A DNA stretch of 64,000 nt. Source: Marsupella aquatica (lineage: Eukaryota > Marchantiophyta). Below, in pieces: positions 10,153 through 23,800 of this stretch. The stretch is from contig OZ316894.1 in the NCBI GenBank assembly GCA_973895155.1, positions 10,044,001 to 10,108,000 of the forward strand, written 5' to 3'. The notes under the pieces were generated by a model. It saw nothing but the letters and a program-made list of their open reading frames with translations. It was not told where the DNA came from and made no database searches. Position 1 is the first letter of the stretch. Every line of letters starts with the position of its first letter. The translations under genes and the position numbers were made by a program.

Positions 10153-12277
10153 CCGGATACGAAATTCCAATTGTAAGTACTGGAATTCGGTTGAAAAAAG
10201 AAAAAAAATCCATTGAAAGAATTGCAAATTGATAGGATATGAAACTCCAAGTGGAAGTACTACTGCAACTGATCGGATACGGAAATCGTCTGTCATGGTT
10301 GCGGCGAAAGCAGACACCGGTGTCTTCGGAGCTTTTCGCGGACCTCTAGGGACGCGACCGGGTCACTGGACCTTTCGGGCTCGCTGATGAAGTGCAGAAG
10401 TGGGGTAGTCACTGTAAGGACGCCCAGACTATTGCTGGACCTTTCGCGCGTTGTATATTACAGGAGTGGGGTCCTCAGGGCTTTCGTGTTTTGCCAAACT
10501 AGTGCGGACGACGGAGGATTTGTCCCGTCGCATGTGAGATCCTTCTTCCGGGAAAATGCGTACAAAGACGAGAGCTTGGTAAATCGTAGGTACGATAAAG
10601 GAGAGCAGAAGACAGGAAATATGACCATGGTTAGAACAGAAACTCACTGGACTTTTCAGGAAATAGGGAAAAATCTCAATCCGCAAATCACATTGTGCAT
10701 TGTAACATTCAATATGGTAACTGTCACTCACTTTCATCCCGAGATAGCCGGGAATTTGAAGAGTAAGGTGACAAAGAAACGAGCGAGAAACTGAAAACTC
10801 CACAGGATGGTAGGATGTAAGATTTTACCACCTTCGACTGGTTCGAAAGTGCTAAGTAAAAGTGCAAGCGAAAGATAATGGTCAGAATGAGAAAGCTTTT
10901 GCGCTGAGAAACTTGTTACACCATTGAACCTCTTCAGCTATGGGACCCGCTATGGGACCCGCTTGACATATTGCGCCGGATACGTTACCAGGACTTTTAC
11001 TACTCGTTCAGTGATTAAACAGTTTCCAATAGGCTCCGCGTTTGGAATCATGAAACCTTGCCTTCGATGAAGTTTTCAATATGCTGATTGTCCCAACGAA
11101 ATACTCCCAAACGCCCTTGGATAGAGACTAGCCTTCAATTTCGATGACGTGTGCACCACATACAATCTTTTGACAAAACAGGGAAAAATTTAGAAGCAGA
11201 CGACAGAACCGGACTATTTGCAGGCAGGCAACTCTGCTTGAGACCCTCCATGGGGTCAAAGCGAACGGAGCATGATTTATGAACATAATTCAAAACAAGC
11301 TCAAAGCGAAAGAGCAACCTTAATGAACATATTTCAGAGCACTTGAACAATCAGCGGAACGGAAGAGCTCCACTAACCGATACGAACAGGCCTCCTAATT
11401 GGAAGTGATCGAAAGCAGAATCAACAATGATTGATTGTAATACATAATATAGTGGTAACTTGACGCCAATCATTCAGCAATGGTGTAAAGACATCAGAGC
11501 TTTGAAAGGTAAACTATCAGAACCTCTACTCTCGAGAAGAAATTGAAGCCAAGTGCATCACACTGCGTCAGAGACCATCAGAGTGCGATAGTTCCACTAG
11601 TCCTCTCATCGCAGTTGGGACAATACAAGGTCCTTGAACCAAAACAGGGCAAGTAGACCAGCCCATAACATAATCATCAGATGCGACTAAAGGAAGTTCA
11701 GAAAAGCTGTCAGTTATGTCCGCTCTTTATTCCAATCATTCGACAAATATTGCCAAATTGACGAATTATTCTCATCCTCTTCGAGGATATGGGGGGAAAT
11801 TGCTATTCCCGACCTGTGATCGATCTTAATCGCCCGATAGTTATCAATTCGGATGGTATGTACAAGACTTCGAAAGAATATATCTACACTGAGGTGGATG
11901 ATCCAACATGGGTAGCGAGGTTTCGTAACTACAAATTAAACCTCCCTCACAATCCGTGCCGTGAGTTATGTACAAATGTTAACTGTACAAATATTAACAG
12001 AAAGCCCTCGCCTCTACTGGCTTACTTTTATGTACAATCTATCGTCGCCTACAAGATGAGGGCCAAACTGTTCGACCGCCTGTCTCATGTCCCGTCCTTC
12101 GCACCTTCAAAGAGCATTCAAAATGGGTGGGGAAGTTGCTCAAAAAACGCATTCTTCCCACGTCGAGTACACATAATTTTCCGCCGAGCCCTGTTGTGAT
12201 TACAATCATCGAACTTCCCCGGCGAATATCACGTCTCTTTATATTACAAGAAAGTCATTCCGGTACTCCGCCATGTA
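10153..12277. other. Intergenic region and probable 3' flank of the J8-like gene
   Basis: No supported gene. A motif of the form GA(C/T)(C/A)GGATA(C/T)GAAA recurs at about 10151, 10230 and 10270, suggesting a small degraded repeat. The open frame at 11789-12199 (plus) lies downstream of and antisense to the J8-like gene; it has no family resemblance. Confidence 0.4.
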
Positions 12278-13310
12278 CTAGGGGTAGTGATTGACGTGAG
12301 AAGAATAATCCCGGGTTCCTGCTCCCTCCCAACCCATCCATTCTTCCCACTCATCCCAGGAGTCATCTCCTACTCCCATACATCCTTCCACATACTCATC
12401 CGAGCTGTCACTGTCATCGCTCAACGGAGGGAGACCTTTCATTGCGCGCTGCACACCAAGTGCCATAGTAATGTCAGAAACATATCTCGTGGGTTACAAA
12501 ACAAAATCTCCCTTCCAGAAGGCCAATCTCACAAGAGTGCCTGTGGTAATGGGCATAACCAAACGCATACAATAAGATACAACTTCCACTAAAAGCAAGA
12601 GCCCAACCCCAGACTATCACCACGGCGGGCTATAAACTCAAATGAGGAGTATTGGAAGCAGGTCCCATCCTTCCGATCAACTGAACATTTTCTTCAAGTT
12701 AGAAAGTGTCAAAGCACGTGGTCCAAGCTCACCTCGTACGCAGCGGTGATGTGCATAAATGTCATTGTGCAGGAATCGCCTTTGCATACATCTGGATGAT
12801 ACTGCACAAAGCAAAGAAATTCTGTTAGATTTCGACCCGATGCGGAGGGATGAGAAGCAGCGACAGAGTACACATTGCGTGTCATAATTCACTAGACAAA
12901 TGGACGACAACAAATTCGACCCAAGGTGGCAGGGACGATAATTATCAGAAACAGAGCTACGGATTGCAAGGATGACGAGTCGAAAGCGGGCTTACCTGTA
13001 GGGCCAGTCGCCGGTAAGCACTCTTTATTTCGCGCTTAGATGCGCCGAGAGAGACTCCAAGGATGGCAAAATGATCGGTATCAGCAGCTACCTCGGTGAC
13101 ATAAGCTTTAGGAGGGCTTCTACTTTGTCTTCTCTTCTCACTGTAAAACGCTTGCTCGCCACCATACCGATGTCTCGTCCGGGGAATAGCACACGGAAGC
13201 GCCTCGCCAAGAAATGGGCTCATGCTACGTCCAGTGACTCCAACTCCGGCACTGCAGTACCCGCCCGGTAGATTGACTACACTCTGCGCCATGACTGTGA
13301 TCTTCTCCAA
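12278..13310 (-). CDS. Chloroplast J8-like DnaJ (J-domain) co-chaperone, 3 exons, 184 aa
   Basis: The exons are 13310-12996, 12801-12733 and 12448-12278; all three junctions are phase 0 with GT-AG borders (CAG/GTAAGC, GAG/GTGAGC; acceptors TTTGTGCAG and GTGTGCAG). Residues 1-75 are rich in Ser, Arg and Ala, as in a plastid transit peptide; translation may start at the second ATG (13292). The J domain starts near residue 79 ([20 protein letters not shown]). Its diagnostic HPD motif opens exon 2 (YHPDVCKGD), so the intron cuts just before HPD. The C terminus is acidic and ends with [18 protein letters not shown], a tail characteristic of plant J8-type stromal J proteins. These stimulate Hsp70 ATPase in the chloroplast. 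A further short exon between 12733 and 12448 cannot be excluded, but none is needed to keep frame. Confidence 0.85.
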
Positions 13311-15835
13311 TTCGGATCTCTAGTCTGGAGAAATGCTCAAGGCCTCGACTCGGACACTCTATCGTTCACCCAAGTCGCACTCGTGAGGAAACGCGAGAGG
13401 AAGCTCTGCCTTCTCGTTCTCTTGAAGCTGCTTTCTGACTGAAGAACCTCAACTCCGGGTCAAGTCCTCCTCTACGCTACAAAAAGAAGCCTGCGTCTTT
13501 CTCTCAATAGATCTTCTCAAAAAGTTATTCGTCCCACGACAATCCACCAATCTCTTCTCTCTCCTCCCACTCTCCTTACTTTCCCTGCTTCCAATCTCAA
13601 TTCTGTGTTCTCCTTTAAGCGGGGCCACTCTCATATAAACAAAACAGCTCTGTCGGGATCCCACAAAGATGGAATGCTTTAGACTTTTGTGGACTAATAA
13701 TCTATTACTTTGTCAGACAGTTCCCCACGCAGCTTTCCCCACTCTCTGATTCGAGAGTCACCAAAGTCCTTTGGTGTGCTGAGTGCCCGGTACGTCGCGA
13801 ATGGATTACCGTAACACTCTGCTGACCAGAGCCTAAGACCAGTAGCTGCACTACCACCAAAATCTGCACCTAAACTTATCCCGTAAGAAAGCTTCTCCGG
13901 TCACCACAGATGGCCGAGTCCAGTCGTACAAGGTCGAAGAATCTACCCTTGCTAGAAACGTTTCGCGAATGCGGGCACGAGGCCAAGAACACGCATTCCG
14001 ATGCGCTTCCTATGCGGGAAATTGAGCAGCGCGGTGGAGAGGGTGATGTTACTCGTGACTCGTGAGAGTGAAGTAGTCCATAGCCTTGTGGGTCCACATT
14101 GGGCATCCCTGCACGAGAATTTTACTCCCGCTACTCTAGCCGGATCGTCGCTAGTCTACAGGTACTTGATTGATTTGGTGATAAGAGAGACTGATGTGGT
14201 GAGAAAATCTCAAACTCACTGATGTGGTGAGTGGACTGTGACTGGATCGGAAAGAAATTTAGTGAGTAACCGAATGAACCCCTCCATCCTTTATTCGTTC
14301 CGTCGCTGACGATCGGCCCCTAAACTCCTCACCGGGCCCCCAGCCGGTAAACTGCCCTGCGACCTTGCGTGGGCCCCCCAGAACAGTGACTCCGCCCGTC
14401 CTCCCTCTCTTCTCGTTAGAGGCACCTTCCCGCCCCGTAACTGCCAGCTCGTCTCTCCGGTCCGCATTTTCCACCTTCATCACATCTCCCACCGTCGCCA
14501 CTTCCATCATTGACGGTCTGGATTGGATTCTCGAGGAAGTACTTCCCTGACTTACTACAGAAGCCGGAGGGCTGAAAAGGGCACGGGAAACACGTCATTA
14601 CTCATAATTATAGTTAATTAATCACTTTGGACGGCTCAGATTAGAGAAGATAGATACGTGGACAGCAGAAGCGAAGAGCTGCCAGAACTTGTTTAATTTT
14701 TAAATTACCCTTGTCCTAGTTACCCACGGGAACGGAGTGACGGACCCCTCTTCACGACGGGCATGAGTCTCTGAGAAGTCGCTACAAGACCTTACTGTAG
14801 GCTCGGGGAGCTAGTCGCGATCCGCCACGTAGGGAGGCGGCGTAACTGACCAAGTAAACCTGGTTACCGCGCACCAGCAGCGAACTTATCCACAAGAACA
14901 GCCAAAGCTGAGAGCCCCTCTAAACCTAGACCTGACGGGTAAAAAGTTCGATTCCCCACCAGCCGCGAAGTTATCCACAACAATAGCCAGAGCTGCGCTC
15001 CTCCAAATACGACATGTGGCTAGGGGCCAGCGGTTGGAACAGCCAGTCAGGATAAGCTTCCCCACGAATGAGTCCATGTCAGCGTTTGCACTCTTTCGCC
15101 TTCTGACGCCGTCAGATGGGCCGTCCGATTCCCACGGCAATCATGAACCAATTGCGTGACTGGAGGATGCAGCGCAGTCATCGTCGGACGCCCTCAGTTG
15201 GCGATTGAGGAATCGCCGTGACGCCGTCCAACGTTTTCTGTCGGCAGTGGACGCGATCCAGTCAGGCCAGCTTCCTTTTGCTCTTCGGTCTACCGTCGCT
15301 TGCGTGACGTGCCGTCTCAAGTCCACTGCGGACGAGGTCTTGTCGAACTTCCGCTACAGCAACGGTAAAACCCGTTTCCCTTCAACCGACAGTCGCTCTA
15401 CGGGTTGTGACGTGTGTAGAGAGATATTATTAGGGTGTCTTAAAGTTGACAGTTACTGATTCTTATTGGATTAGTTTCGGCGGCCGTAGTTTTCACGCGG
15501 TTGTGTAAAACTTTATTTATTCATTAGCCTCTATAGTCATTTATGGTCATGGTATATGATTAATTTTTATGACAAAAAGTTATCGTTCACTAATTTGGAA
15601 CTAGGTTAATTTTCTTATTCTTTGTAACCCTAATTTCTAAGTTGAAGTCCGTCAAGTTTTCTGATTTAAGACCCCGTATTACTATGGCAATACTTGGACA
15701 CACTATTGGAAATCAAATTTTGTAGGTACTCAGCAAGTTGTCCCTGGAAAATCATTTACTGGATTTTGGTTTTTTGCTGTCCACAAAACCGAACTATTAT
15801 CATTTTTTTAAGTGTCAAGAGCATTGTCTGAACCC
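13311..15835. other. Upstream flank of the J8-like gene; no other gene supported
   Basis: Positions 13311-13680 are pyrimidine-rich on the plus strand (purine-rich on the transcribed strand), as expected of a 5' UTR/promoter. From 14.2 to 15.4 kb base composition is more GC-rich with several short open frames on both strands, none recognisable. A partial duplication of a TTATCCACAA.AA.AGCCA.AGCTG segment occurs near 14886 and 14970. From 15480 on the sequence becomes AT-rich. Confidence 0.45.
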
Positions 15836-17360
15836 TCACTTTGGGGTGGGGGGTGTGTTAAAGCAGTGTTCCTCAAGGGGGTATCTAGCTCTACATCTCT
15901 GCTTCCCACACTGAATGTCTACCACAACACCCATAACCTGTTGGATGCTCATTGAGCTCCCATTATTTATCTTGATATCATGTGTGCACCCTTTGGGCAC
16001 CAACCTGCAGGCAGCAGGCAAGGACAGTCTGACAGTGCCATAAATTATTTTCCAGGCATCCATCGCCCAAAATGTGTCATTCTAGTGCACACAGAATTAA
16101 TCATTTCCCCTTATTTGAAATTTAAACCCAGTGTAATCATTGAGAATATGCTTACACCAGGATACTTAGAATATTCTTGAAACTTACATGTCTAGGAACA
16201 TTGGTGCAGTTGAGGCAGAGATGGCCAAACCATCTCAAGCCACATGGACCGTGCCTTTTCACCTTCCATTGACACCATTCTAGTTTTACTAATTTTGATA
16301 GCAAGATGTGATACTCAATATCTCTCTACATATTGGCTTTTTGGGCTCTTTAGAAGCTGCTGGGAAGATCTTGGCAATGAGTCTAGTGTTGTCCATTTGA
16401 TAATCAAGAGTCAAGAGACCTACAAATTTCCTAAAATGACTGTAGTTTAGTTCTCACATTTCACTCAGCTGTGTGATCTGGACCTGTATGCAAGAAAAGA
16501 GGGTTTTGCTTCAGTCCATCCCGTTGCAAAAAGTGTGCCTTTGGCAAACATGCGAGGTCTATCACAGGGCTTCAATTTCCAAAATTCTTTCACAAGGACC
16601 TTAAAACATTTTGTAAGTGGGCCCAAAATTTTAACGATTATCCATTCATCGCACGATTTTACATGGCACTACAAAATTAGGATTGTACCCATGTATTTTT
16701 GGCCTTGTTTCCCATTCTGTGATCTTGCCTCGAATACAAAATACTGTAGTAGTCTACTGCTTAGAAACGTGGTGGAATCTCCCCATGGTTTTCTGTGCCC
16801 CTGCCTAGTGCAGTACCCAATGGGTGGAAAGTGGAAAATGTAAAGTGGAAACGTGCTGGGATTTCCGTGTTTGTCGGTCCAGCTGACTCGTAGGGTACGT
16901 TTCTTCTGATGTAAAGTGCAAAACAAATTCCTTGTTTAGGTGTGTCCTCACCTCTCTGAATTTTGCTTTTATAATTATAATACTCTTAATCTATTATATC
17001 CGTCCTGATTTTAACAACGGAATCATGGACTTGCAACTATGATTCAATCCCACATAAGCCAAACTTTACTGGATTATGAACGTTGTTGACTCCACCTGAT
17101 TTAGATCCTCTTGTGATTGCGGAATTAAAGGTCTTGCTAGTGCGCTGAGTATGTGCAAGGTATACACGGGGGATATCCCTTGTCAATCAAAATTTTGTCC
17201 CTCTACCTAGATAATAACCCAAAAACTTTTACTGCCGCCCTCCAAGCAGATAGTCACCCAAAATAATTTGCTCACATTCTCCAAACAGATAGTCACCCGA
17301 AATTTTCCACTCCCGCTCTCCAAATAGATGGTCAAGGATTTCTCCCATGCACCTCATTAT

Positions 17361-17598
17361 TAGGGTGTGTCAAAATAGCATCATAACTCAGATACTGTCA
17401 AGGTCATATTGTACCAGCTCAATACTTGTGCGTTGCACAAAAGATGTCGTGGCAGCCAAGATGTTGTTCAGAACAAAAGAGGTCGTGTCAACCAAGACGT
17501 TGTTGAGAATAAGTTGTTGTGTCGGCCAAGAGGCTCGGGGGCCTCAATCCAAGGGGTGTCCCATATCACGCTCGAAGTTTTGGGCAATAAACACCCTA
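17361..17598. mobile_element. Possible TA-flanked MITE
   Basis: The left end reads TAGGGTGTGTCAAAATAG (17361) and the right end, reverse-complemented, reads TAGGGTGTTTATTGCCC (17598). Only about eight bases match as inverted termini. TA on both sides would fit a Tc1/mariner-like insertion. The left end matches the right end of the element at 31728-31838 over 14 of its first 15 bases. Confidence 0.3.
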
Positions 17599-18225
17599 AA
17601 AGTTAAGTCAATAAAGTTTTTTTTAGGAATTTGTTAACCCCTAACTTAATGGAATATTCCAAAAATATTCTCATATTTGATTAAAAAACTTTGTGATTCT
17701 TATAATTCCTCAAAATTTGATTAAAATAACCCTAGTGTTCTTCAACAAAAATTTAAAAGTATTTCACTAAACCCAATAAACAAATCCTATACTTATTCAC
17801 GCGTGATGGGTCGAAAGAAAAGAAGTGAGGACCCCGGGCCAAGAGGTCGTTGAGAAGAAAGATGTCACGTCGCCCAAGATGTTGTTGAGAACAAAAGATG
17901 TCGTGTTGGCCAAGATGCCGGTGATAACAAAAGATTTAGTGTCGGCCAAGTTGTTGAGAACAAAAGATATCGTGAAGAAAATACCCGTGTGTTGCACAAT
18001 AGATGTCATGAAGAAAAAGATGTTGTTAAGAAAAAATATGTCATGTTGCCTAAGATGTTATTAAGAAAAAAGATGTCGTGTCATCTAAGATGTCATTAAG
18101 AAAAACAGACGTTTTGTCACCCAAGCTATTGTAATTTAAGAAAAAAGATGTTGTGTCATCCAAGATGCCGTTAAGAAAAAAAATGTGGTGTTGCATAAGA
18201 TGTTCTTAAGAAAAAGACTGTCGCA
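17440..18225 (+). repeat. Degenerate minisatellite, ~31-34-bp unit
   Basis: Irregular copies of a unit like AGATGTTGTTGAGAACAAAAG followed by ATGTCGTGTCGGCCA recur in two blocks, 17440-17530 and 17840-18225, separated by AT-rich sequence. Copies vary in the third block (AAGAAAAAAGATG). Short open frames across it simply reflect the repeat. Confidence 0.75.
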
Positions 18226-20602
18226 CAAAAAGGGGCGCAGAAAATGAGTAACAACAACCACAAACTATCACCGGTTAAGAATGATGTTGTCTTTGTATTT
18301 TTCATTTTTTAATTCCTTGTAAACCTTTTAAAATGGGAAGAAAATGCACATGATGAAGCTTTAGTTATTGCCCTCAATGTGTTGCCATTTCATTCAAAAA
18401 TATATCCATTTTTTATTGTACTTGTTTTCTTGGAGCAAGTACCAAGTGGAGGGGCGAGTCCAGACTGAGTTCATTGTATGTTCATTGTATAGCACATGCA
18501 AATACACTAAACTGTAGATAAGTGACACTCTCACTATCCGATTGCACTAATTTGTTTTTCCATTCCTTGATAAGTGCACATCCTCTAAAATTTTCACTTA
18601 GTAATAAATGGCATCTCCACAGGTGAGCAACCGTGTGACTCATTACACAAAATGTAAATACTTGTCCTAAATTTGATGTCCATAAGTCCAAATTTTCCTT
18701 TACTAAAAAAGGGTGTGCACTTATCATTAAATGCAATCTCATTGGATTGTGTGCTTACTGATAAGTGTACCATCTTTCTTAGTTTGAGTACAAAATGCAC
18801 TTATAAATTGTTTTGCACCTATTAAAGTTATCATTTAGCCAAATGATTTGATATCTATTTGGCCTTAGAAAAGGTGAAAAAAATGCAAACTTTTTGTATG
18901 TAAAATGAGAAGAAAGAATAGGATGTCTTCTACTAAACCAAATTGGCTCTTGGACAGAACCAATTGTACATTGGGGATAAATACATTGTGTCAGGGTATG
19001 TACTTGCAAGTACAATGGGAAGATAGAGGGGACAATCCATTGGCCTATTATAGGGAAAGTACGGAGGGAAGAATAGAAAATATTGTGTGTACTTGTTTTA
19101 CAAGGTTTGATTAATTTATTTATTCTATACTAAGTTTGGCTAATTTGTTTCTTCTATACTAAATTTAACACAGAAACTCTGCAAATTCAAATGAAGACCA
19201 CGTAGAAAAAGGACACAAGTCTTTATTATAGTTCTTGATTATGGCCAGGACACAAGTACTTTTGGGGTACTTAATTACAAACCCCATAAGAAAAGTTTTG
19301 GCCAATAGACTTTACTTGTGGCTATCCGTGTGTCATGCCCTAATGTCCACACAGAACCCAATGGACCCACGGCCTAGGGTTTCACCGAAGGTCATGAACA
19401 ATGCCTTCCTTGCAAGTTATAGTATACCATATACTATACAATATACTATAGAGTATAGATATATATATATATATATGTAAGTAAAGAGAATTAAATGTTC
19501 CCTGACCCACGAAATGAAAATATAAAATACTATAAAGATGGCAATAAATTGCAATAATTGATGAAGAACGTCAATAGGATGTTTTATTGGTTTACCTTGC
19601 CATCAAAAGGAAACAGAAAGGTGACGCATAATCGATCAACATTCCATCTTGTCAACCATTTTTTTCTTGTTTTAAAAAATTAGCCAAGGTGGAGACTGCT
19701 TTACTATACGCACAGACAGGCAGAGGACAGGTTATGAAGTACTGACACTTAATCATTTCCTAACGAGAGTGCTTTCTGGCTAATGCTTTTCGACAGTGAA
19801 TTTGTTAGTGGCGAATTGAAAGATTTTTAAAAGTTTTAGCCTGTGTATCATTGCCAGCTTATTTTTTAGGCTACTGATTGGCCAATTTTGGCATAACAAA
19901 AAATGGCTGCTTCCTGCTCTGGTGCCGATGCCGTGAATTTTTTCCCTTTCGGTTTTGCCGGAAGGCCCTGCCCTGCTCTGAGAAAGCTGTAGCTGGATAA
20001 TTGTGTCCGCTTCAGTAGAGCCTATGGAGTTACACTACCGTATCATTCCACTGTACGTACTACGTATTCTCATTACTGCTTAGGATTGGCTGAATTAGCA
20101 GGAGGTACCCATTGGAGGTTCAAAAGGCTACATACATACAGTAGGGAGTGTCAATGATTGCGAGAGATATTCTTGATGGACCCCTTCTAAAACATTTAGG
20201 GGCTGACCAAGGGGTCACATGTGAAGACATTCATGTTAATGCCTTCTATTTAGTAAACTCATTCTTTGAGTGAAGATAGAATGAGAACAAATATCAACAT
20301 GCATGATCATCATTTTGATTTACCATACATCACATTCTGTTCTCAATATATATATTTATATTTATATTTGGTGGGGCCCTAGAGTTAAGGTCTAAAGGCT
20401 TTACTCTATAAACTAGCATAAACCTCAACTCTAGCTTCTATTCTCAAATTAGTAGGAACATTAGCCCCACCCAAACCCCATGGGTGAGTAAAAACTACTC
20501 TAGCTGAAGGAAAATCCTAAGTGTGACCTGAATATAAGCTCCACATCGTCTTCCAAAACCACCAATGTTGGCCATTTACCCCCACCCTGAACAATATGAG
20601 TG
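18226..20602. other. AT-rich intergenic stretch with an AT microsatellite
   Basis: No gene is supported. Positions 19425-19478 hold TATACCATATACTATA-type palindromic steps running into an (AT)n tract (19457-19475). The preceding stretch 15836-17360 is likewise without a recognisable gene. Confidence 0.5.
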
Positions 20603-20758
20603 AGCACAAAACAGCATGGGTAACTTTCATCTTGGTGATGGTCCCACTGCATATTTAACGATGTGGTGAAACAGTGAAGGAGCACAAAACAGCATGGGTA
20701 ACTTTCATCTTGGTGATGGTCCCACTGCATATTTAACGATGTGGTGAAACAGTGAAGG
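20603..20758. repeat. Perfect tandem duplication, 78-bp unit
   Basis: The two units 20603-20680 and 20681-20758 appear identical, starting AGCACAAAACAGCATGGGTA and ending AACAGTGAAGG. Because 78 is a multiple of three, a minus-strand open frame (20500-20880) runs through both copies, but it shows no other coding feature. The identity implies a recent duplication. Confidence 0.9.
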
Positions 20759-20879
20759 CACCTGTGTGCAGTGACATGGTAAAGCACAATAATTGGGCCG
20801 GAAGCTGTGCAGATTTGCCTTTTAGAAGAACTCAGTATAAGGCGCATCAAAAGGGGGTCGACTGAGTGAAAACATTTCA

Positions 20880-23800
20880 TGGGGGCTGATCAAGGAAACT
20901 GTTTTGGTGGTTCATCAAGGAGGTATTTGCTTGATCGACCTCCAAAATGAAACTTGTTACTTGATGAACCCCCTGAGGTCTATCAACGTCCAGATCTGAG
21001 GTAGAAAGGTCCATCAACGGTCCAGATTGGGGAAAAGTATCGAGGGGTTGATTAAGCAAACTTTTTCTAGAAGGGGGTCTACTAAGCATATCTCTTGTTC
21101 ATCAAGCATATCCCTCCAATGATGGAGTGTGAAGATTTCCCACCAAATTCTTCCCAACAAAGTGTTCTATTATTGGTCTCCTTCCGAGAAAATAAATAAA
21201 ATGGGGATCAACTTTGACCCAACACTTAATTGCACTGTGATAGTTCTTACGGGTCTTGATTACAACCATTGTCAGATAGAAAAAGGATCACCTCATTCCC
21301 CCTCAAACCTTGAACATGTATCCTTAGTAGCTTTTCCAGAGGCATGGTTGACGAGGTGGTTGACCACTCATAGTACTTTCTCAGAAAGCCCCGCCAGTGT
21401 TAGGCTCGGCTGTATGAACGGGTGTATGAACAGTCCCAATAAAACTTGTTTTGCCAACTTGATCCATCTAAAAATTATTTCTGGCTATAATTGTTTTTTT
21501 TGCAGTTGATATATCCAAATTGGAGACTCTATGTAATTCCTAGCCTTAGGGTTCGTTCTTTAAATGTAAATAGAGGTGATGAAATTCAAGCTTGCTGTGC
21601 TATTTTAATTGAGAGACTCACCTTTTAAACATATTTTCCACTCACACCCCCAACTTCACTTCTGCTCCCAAAGTCACAATCTAGAGGCTTCTCTCTAGAC
21701 GATAGACTCTAAGAGATTTCTTTTCATCACAATTATGTAATTAGATACAAAAATTATAGTCTGGGTAGACTCTGTTTGAATCACCATCATTTTGACATTA
21801 TTCAATTTTTCTTGGGGGTCTACTAGCTAGCTGCCAGAGGAGCAGGGTGGAGGGCAATTTTTTAATAATTTCTACAGCTTTAAGTAGGTTGCAACTAAAG
21901 ATGACAGAAATAACAATACTCCCACTATTTTTCTTGTATTTGTAAATATGCTACACTTTTGCTCTAAAGTAACTTGGGTTAACTATAGTGCCACATGTTT
22001 TAGTCTTCTATATTGGATCTAAGTTCCGTCCAGGTTACTATCCGTCCAGGTTTGAAACTTTGGTTGGTTGCACTTCAGTTGCCTTAGTTCACTGCAGTGT
22101 ACTGGTGTGTGGATATTTTCATCTGAAACTCACAGAAAACAACACACAAAGTGAAAGCAATGCAAGAATGAAAAGCTACACTTAAAGGGGAAGGGATGTT
22201 GCGAGGGATGTTGGTCGTGTGCGGTGCCAATGAGCAAAAGTGCATAGGGAAAGGAAATTGAGTATGCACAGTACATGCTTGATCAGCAAAAGAACATCCT
22301 CTAAGGGATCAGCAAAAGCTCAATGTCTCAGGGATCAGCAAGAGGAAGTCTGCAAGCTTCAAGTTTAAGGTGAATTCTTGGAGTTTGGTGATGTTGTTTG
22401 AGTTTGGTGGTCAGTTCTTGGTGATCTTGGAATAAAAGCAATCCTCGCCTCACTGCCAGTAAGCCTAATACATATTTGCTTGATCCTGGTTGTGCATTGT
22501 GAACAGAGGGAGAGCCACTGAAGAAAGCAGTCTGTTTGACGATGTAGGCAGAAATCAGAATTCAGAACTAAGTTAGAAACCAATGGAGTATATTGTAGTG
22601 GTGCAGTCGATGGAATGGTACCTAAACCTGTCAAGGCAAGGAATTGAACGACACATGTCTACTTAATCCGTCCATTTATGCATCTATTATCATAATTGGG
22701 ACTCAAGTGAGAGTTGCCGCTGGCCAAGACTCAGTTAGCATTGATCAGAACCATTTTTGCATTGGAATTTTGGCTCTTTCAATGGATGTTCTTGGTTTCC
22801 ACAGGAACTGTGCAATGTCAAATTTGAACACGGAGAAAAGGATTGCGATTCAAAAACAGATTCACACATAATTGAATTTGAAATGCAGTGGTCAAATTGA
22901 GAACATATAGTGGAATGAATGGGCACATCATAGTTAAGTGAGGGCAATCAACCAGCTAGTTTGCTTCTTTGTTGTTCTGTCTGTCTACAATATACCATAC
23001 TCACATATATACATAACAGAGATGAGAACATACACAAATACAAGTGTATCACAGTTGAAATTTTTGGAAGACATACTATCATAAACACATATAGAATCAC
23101 AAACAGTTGATCCAAACTCACTCCAAAATGGGAGATTCTAGGTGGAAGCTAATGTGAACCACCATAGCCAAGGAGCACCACTCAGTACCAAGACTAATTT
23201 CCAAAGCAACAGGCTCAACTCAAAGAATTAACTGTTCTTTGATCAAGTTCACTCCACACAATACCCTCCAACCTGAGCGCCGGCCCTACTTGGAGAGTCA
23301 CCCTCAACAGAGCACGCCTCCAACCCTATGCATGAAACCACATCCCCACCTAGGCACTACAGCCCTACATAAGTATGGCCTCTGCGAGTGCCTATATCCT
23401 ATGACACAATACATATGGTCATGACAGATACCATAGTATTTAATTTGGGTACTGCTGTTCAGTAATGTCAACTCCTAAGTTGGTTGCACACTGACCTCTA
23501 CTCTTCTTGTTTACGCCATTTTTACTCTGAAAAATTTATATGGGGTCATTTTTAAAAACTCTATTAAAAAAAACACAACGGAGGGAAACCCTGCCCAAGC
23601 ATCAAGGCCAACAGCCAAATGGCTCAGGTACATAAAACACTGCCAAAGAACAAAAGGCACCATAAGGGGAGACAGGATCACAAAGGCAAGAAACCCAATC
23701 AAGAAGGAAACCCTAGTGCAACCATTTGGACATGCTTACGTTGCTAAGCCAAAATTCAGGATGTCTTTGTCGGTTGTGTGGTATTTGTTTTGCATCTTAT

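Noticed and set aside
11789-12199. 136-codon plus-strand frame next to the J8-like gene
   Set aside because: It is antisense to the downstream flank, lacks a recognisable domain and has no compatible exons.
17347-18064. Series of plus-strand frames rich in VVRTKDVV-like repeats
   Set aside because: They follow the ~31-34-bp minisatellite and show no start context or domain.
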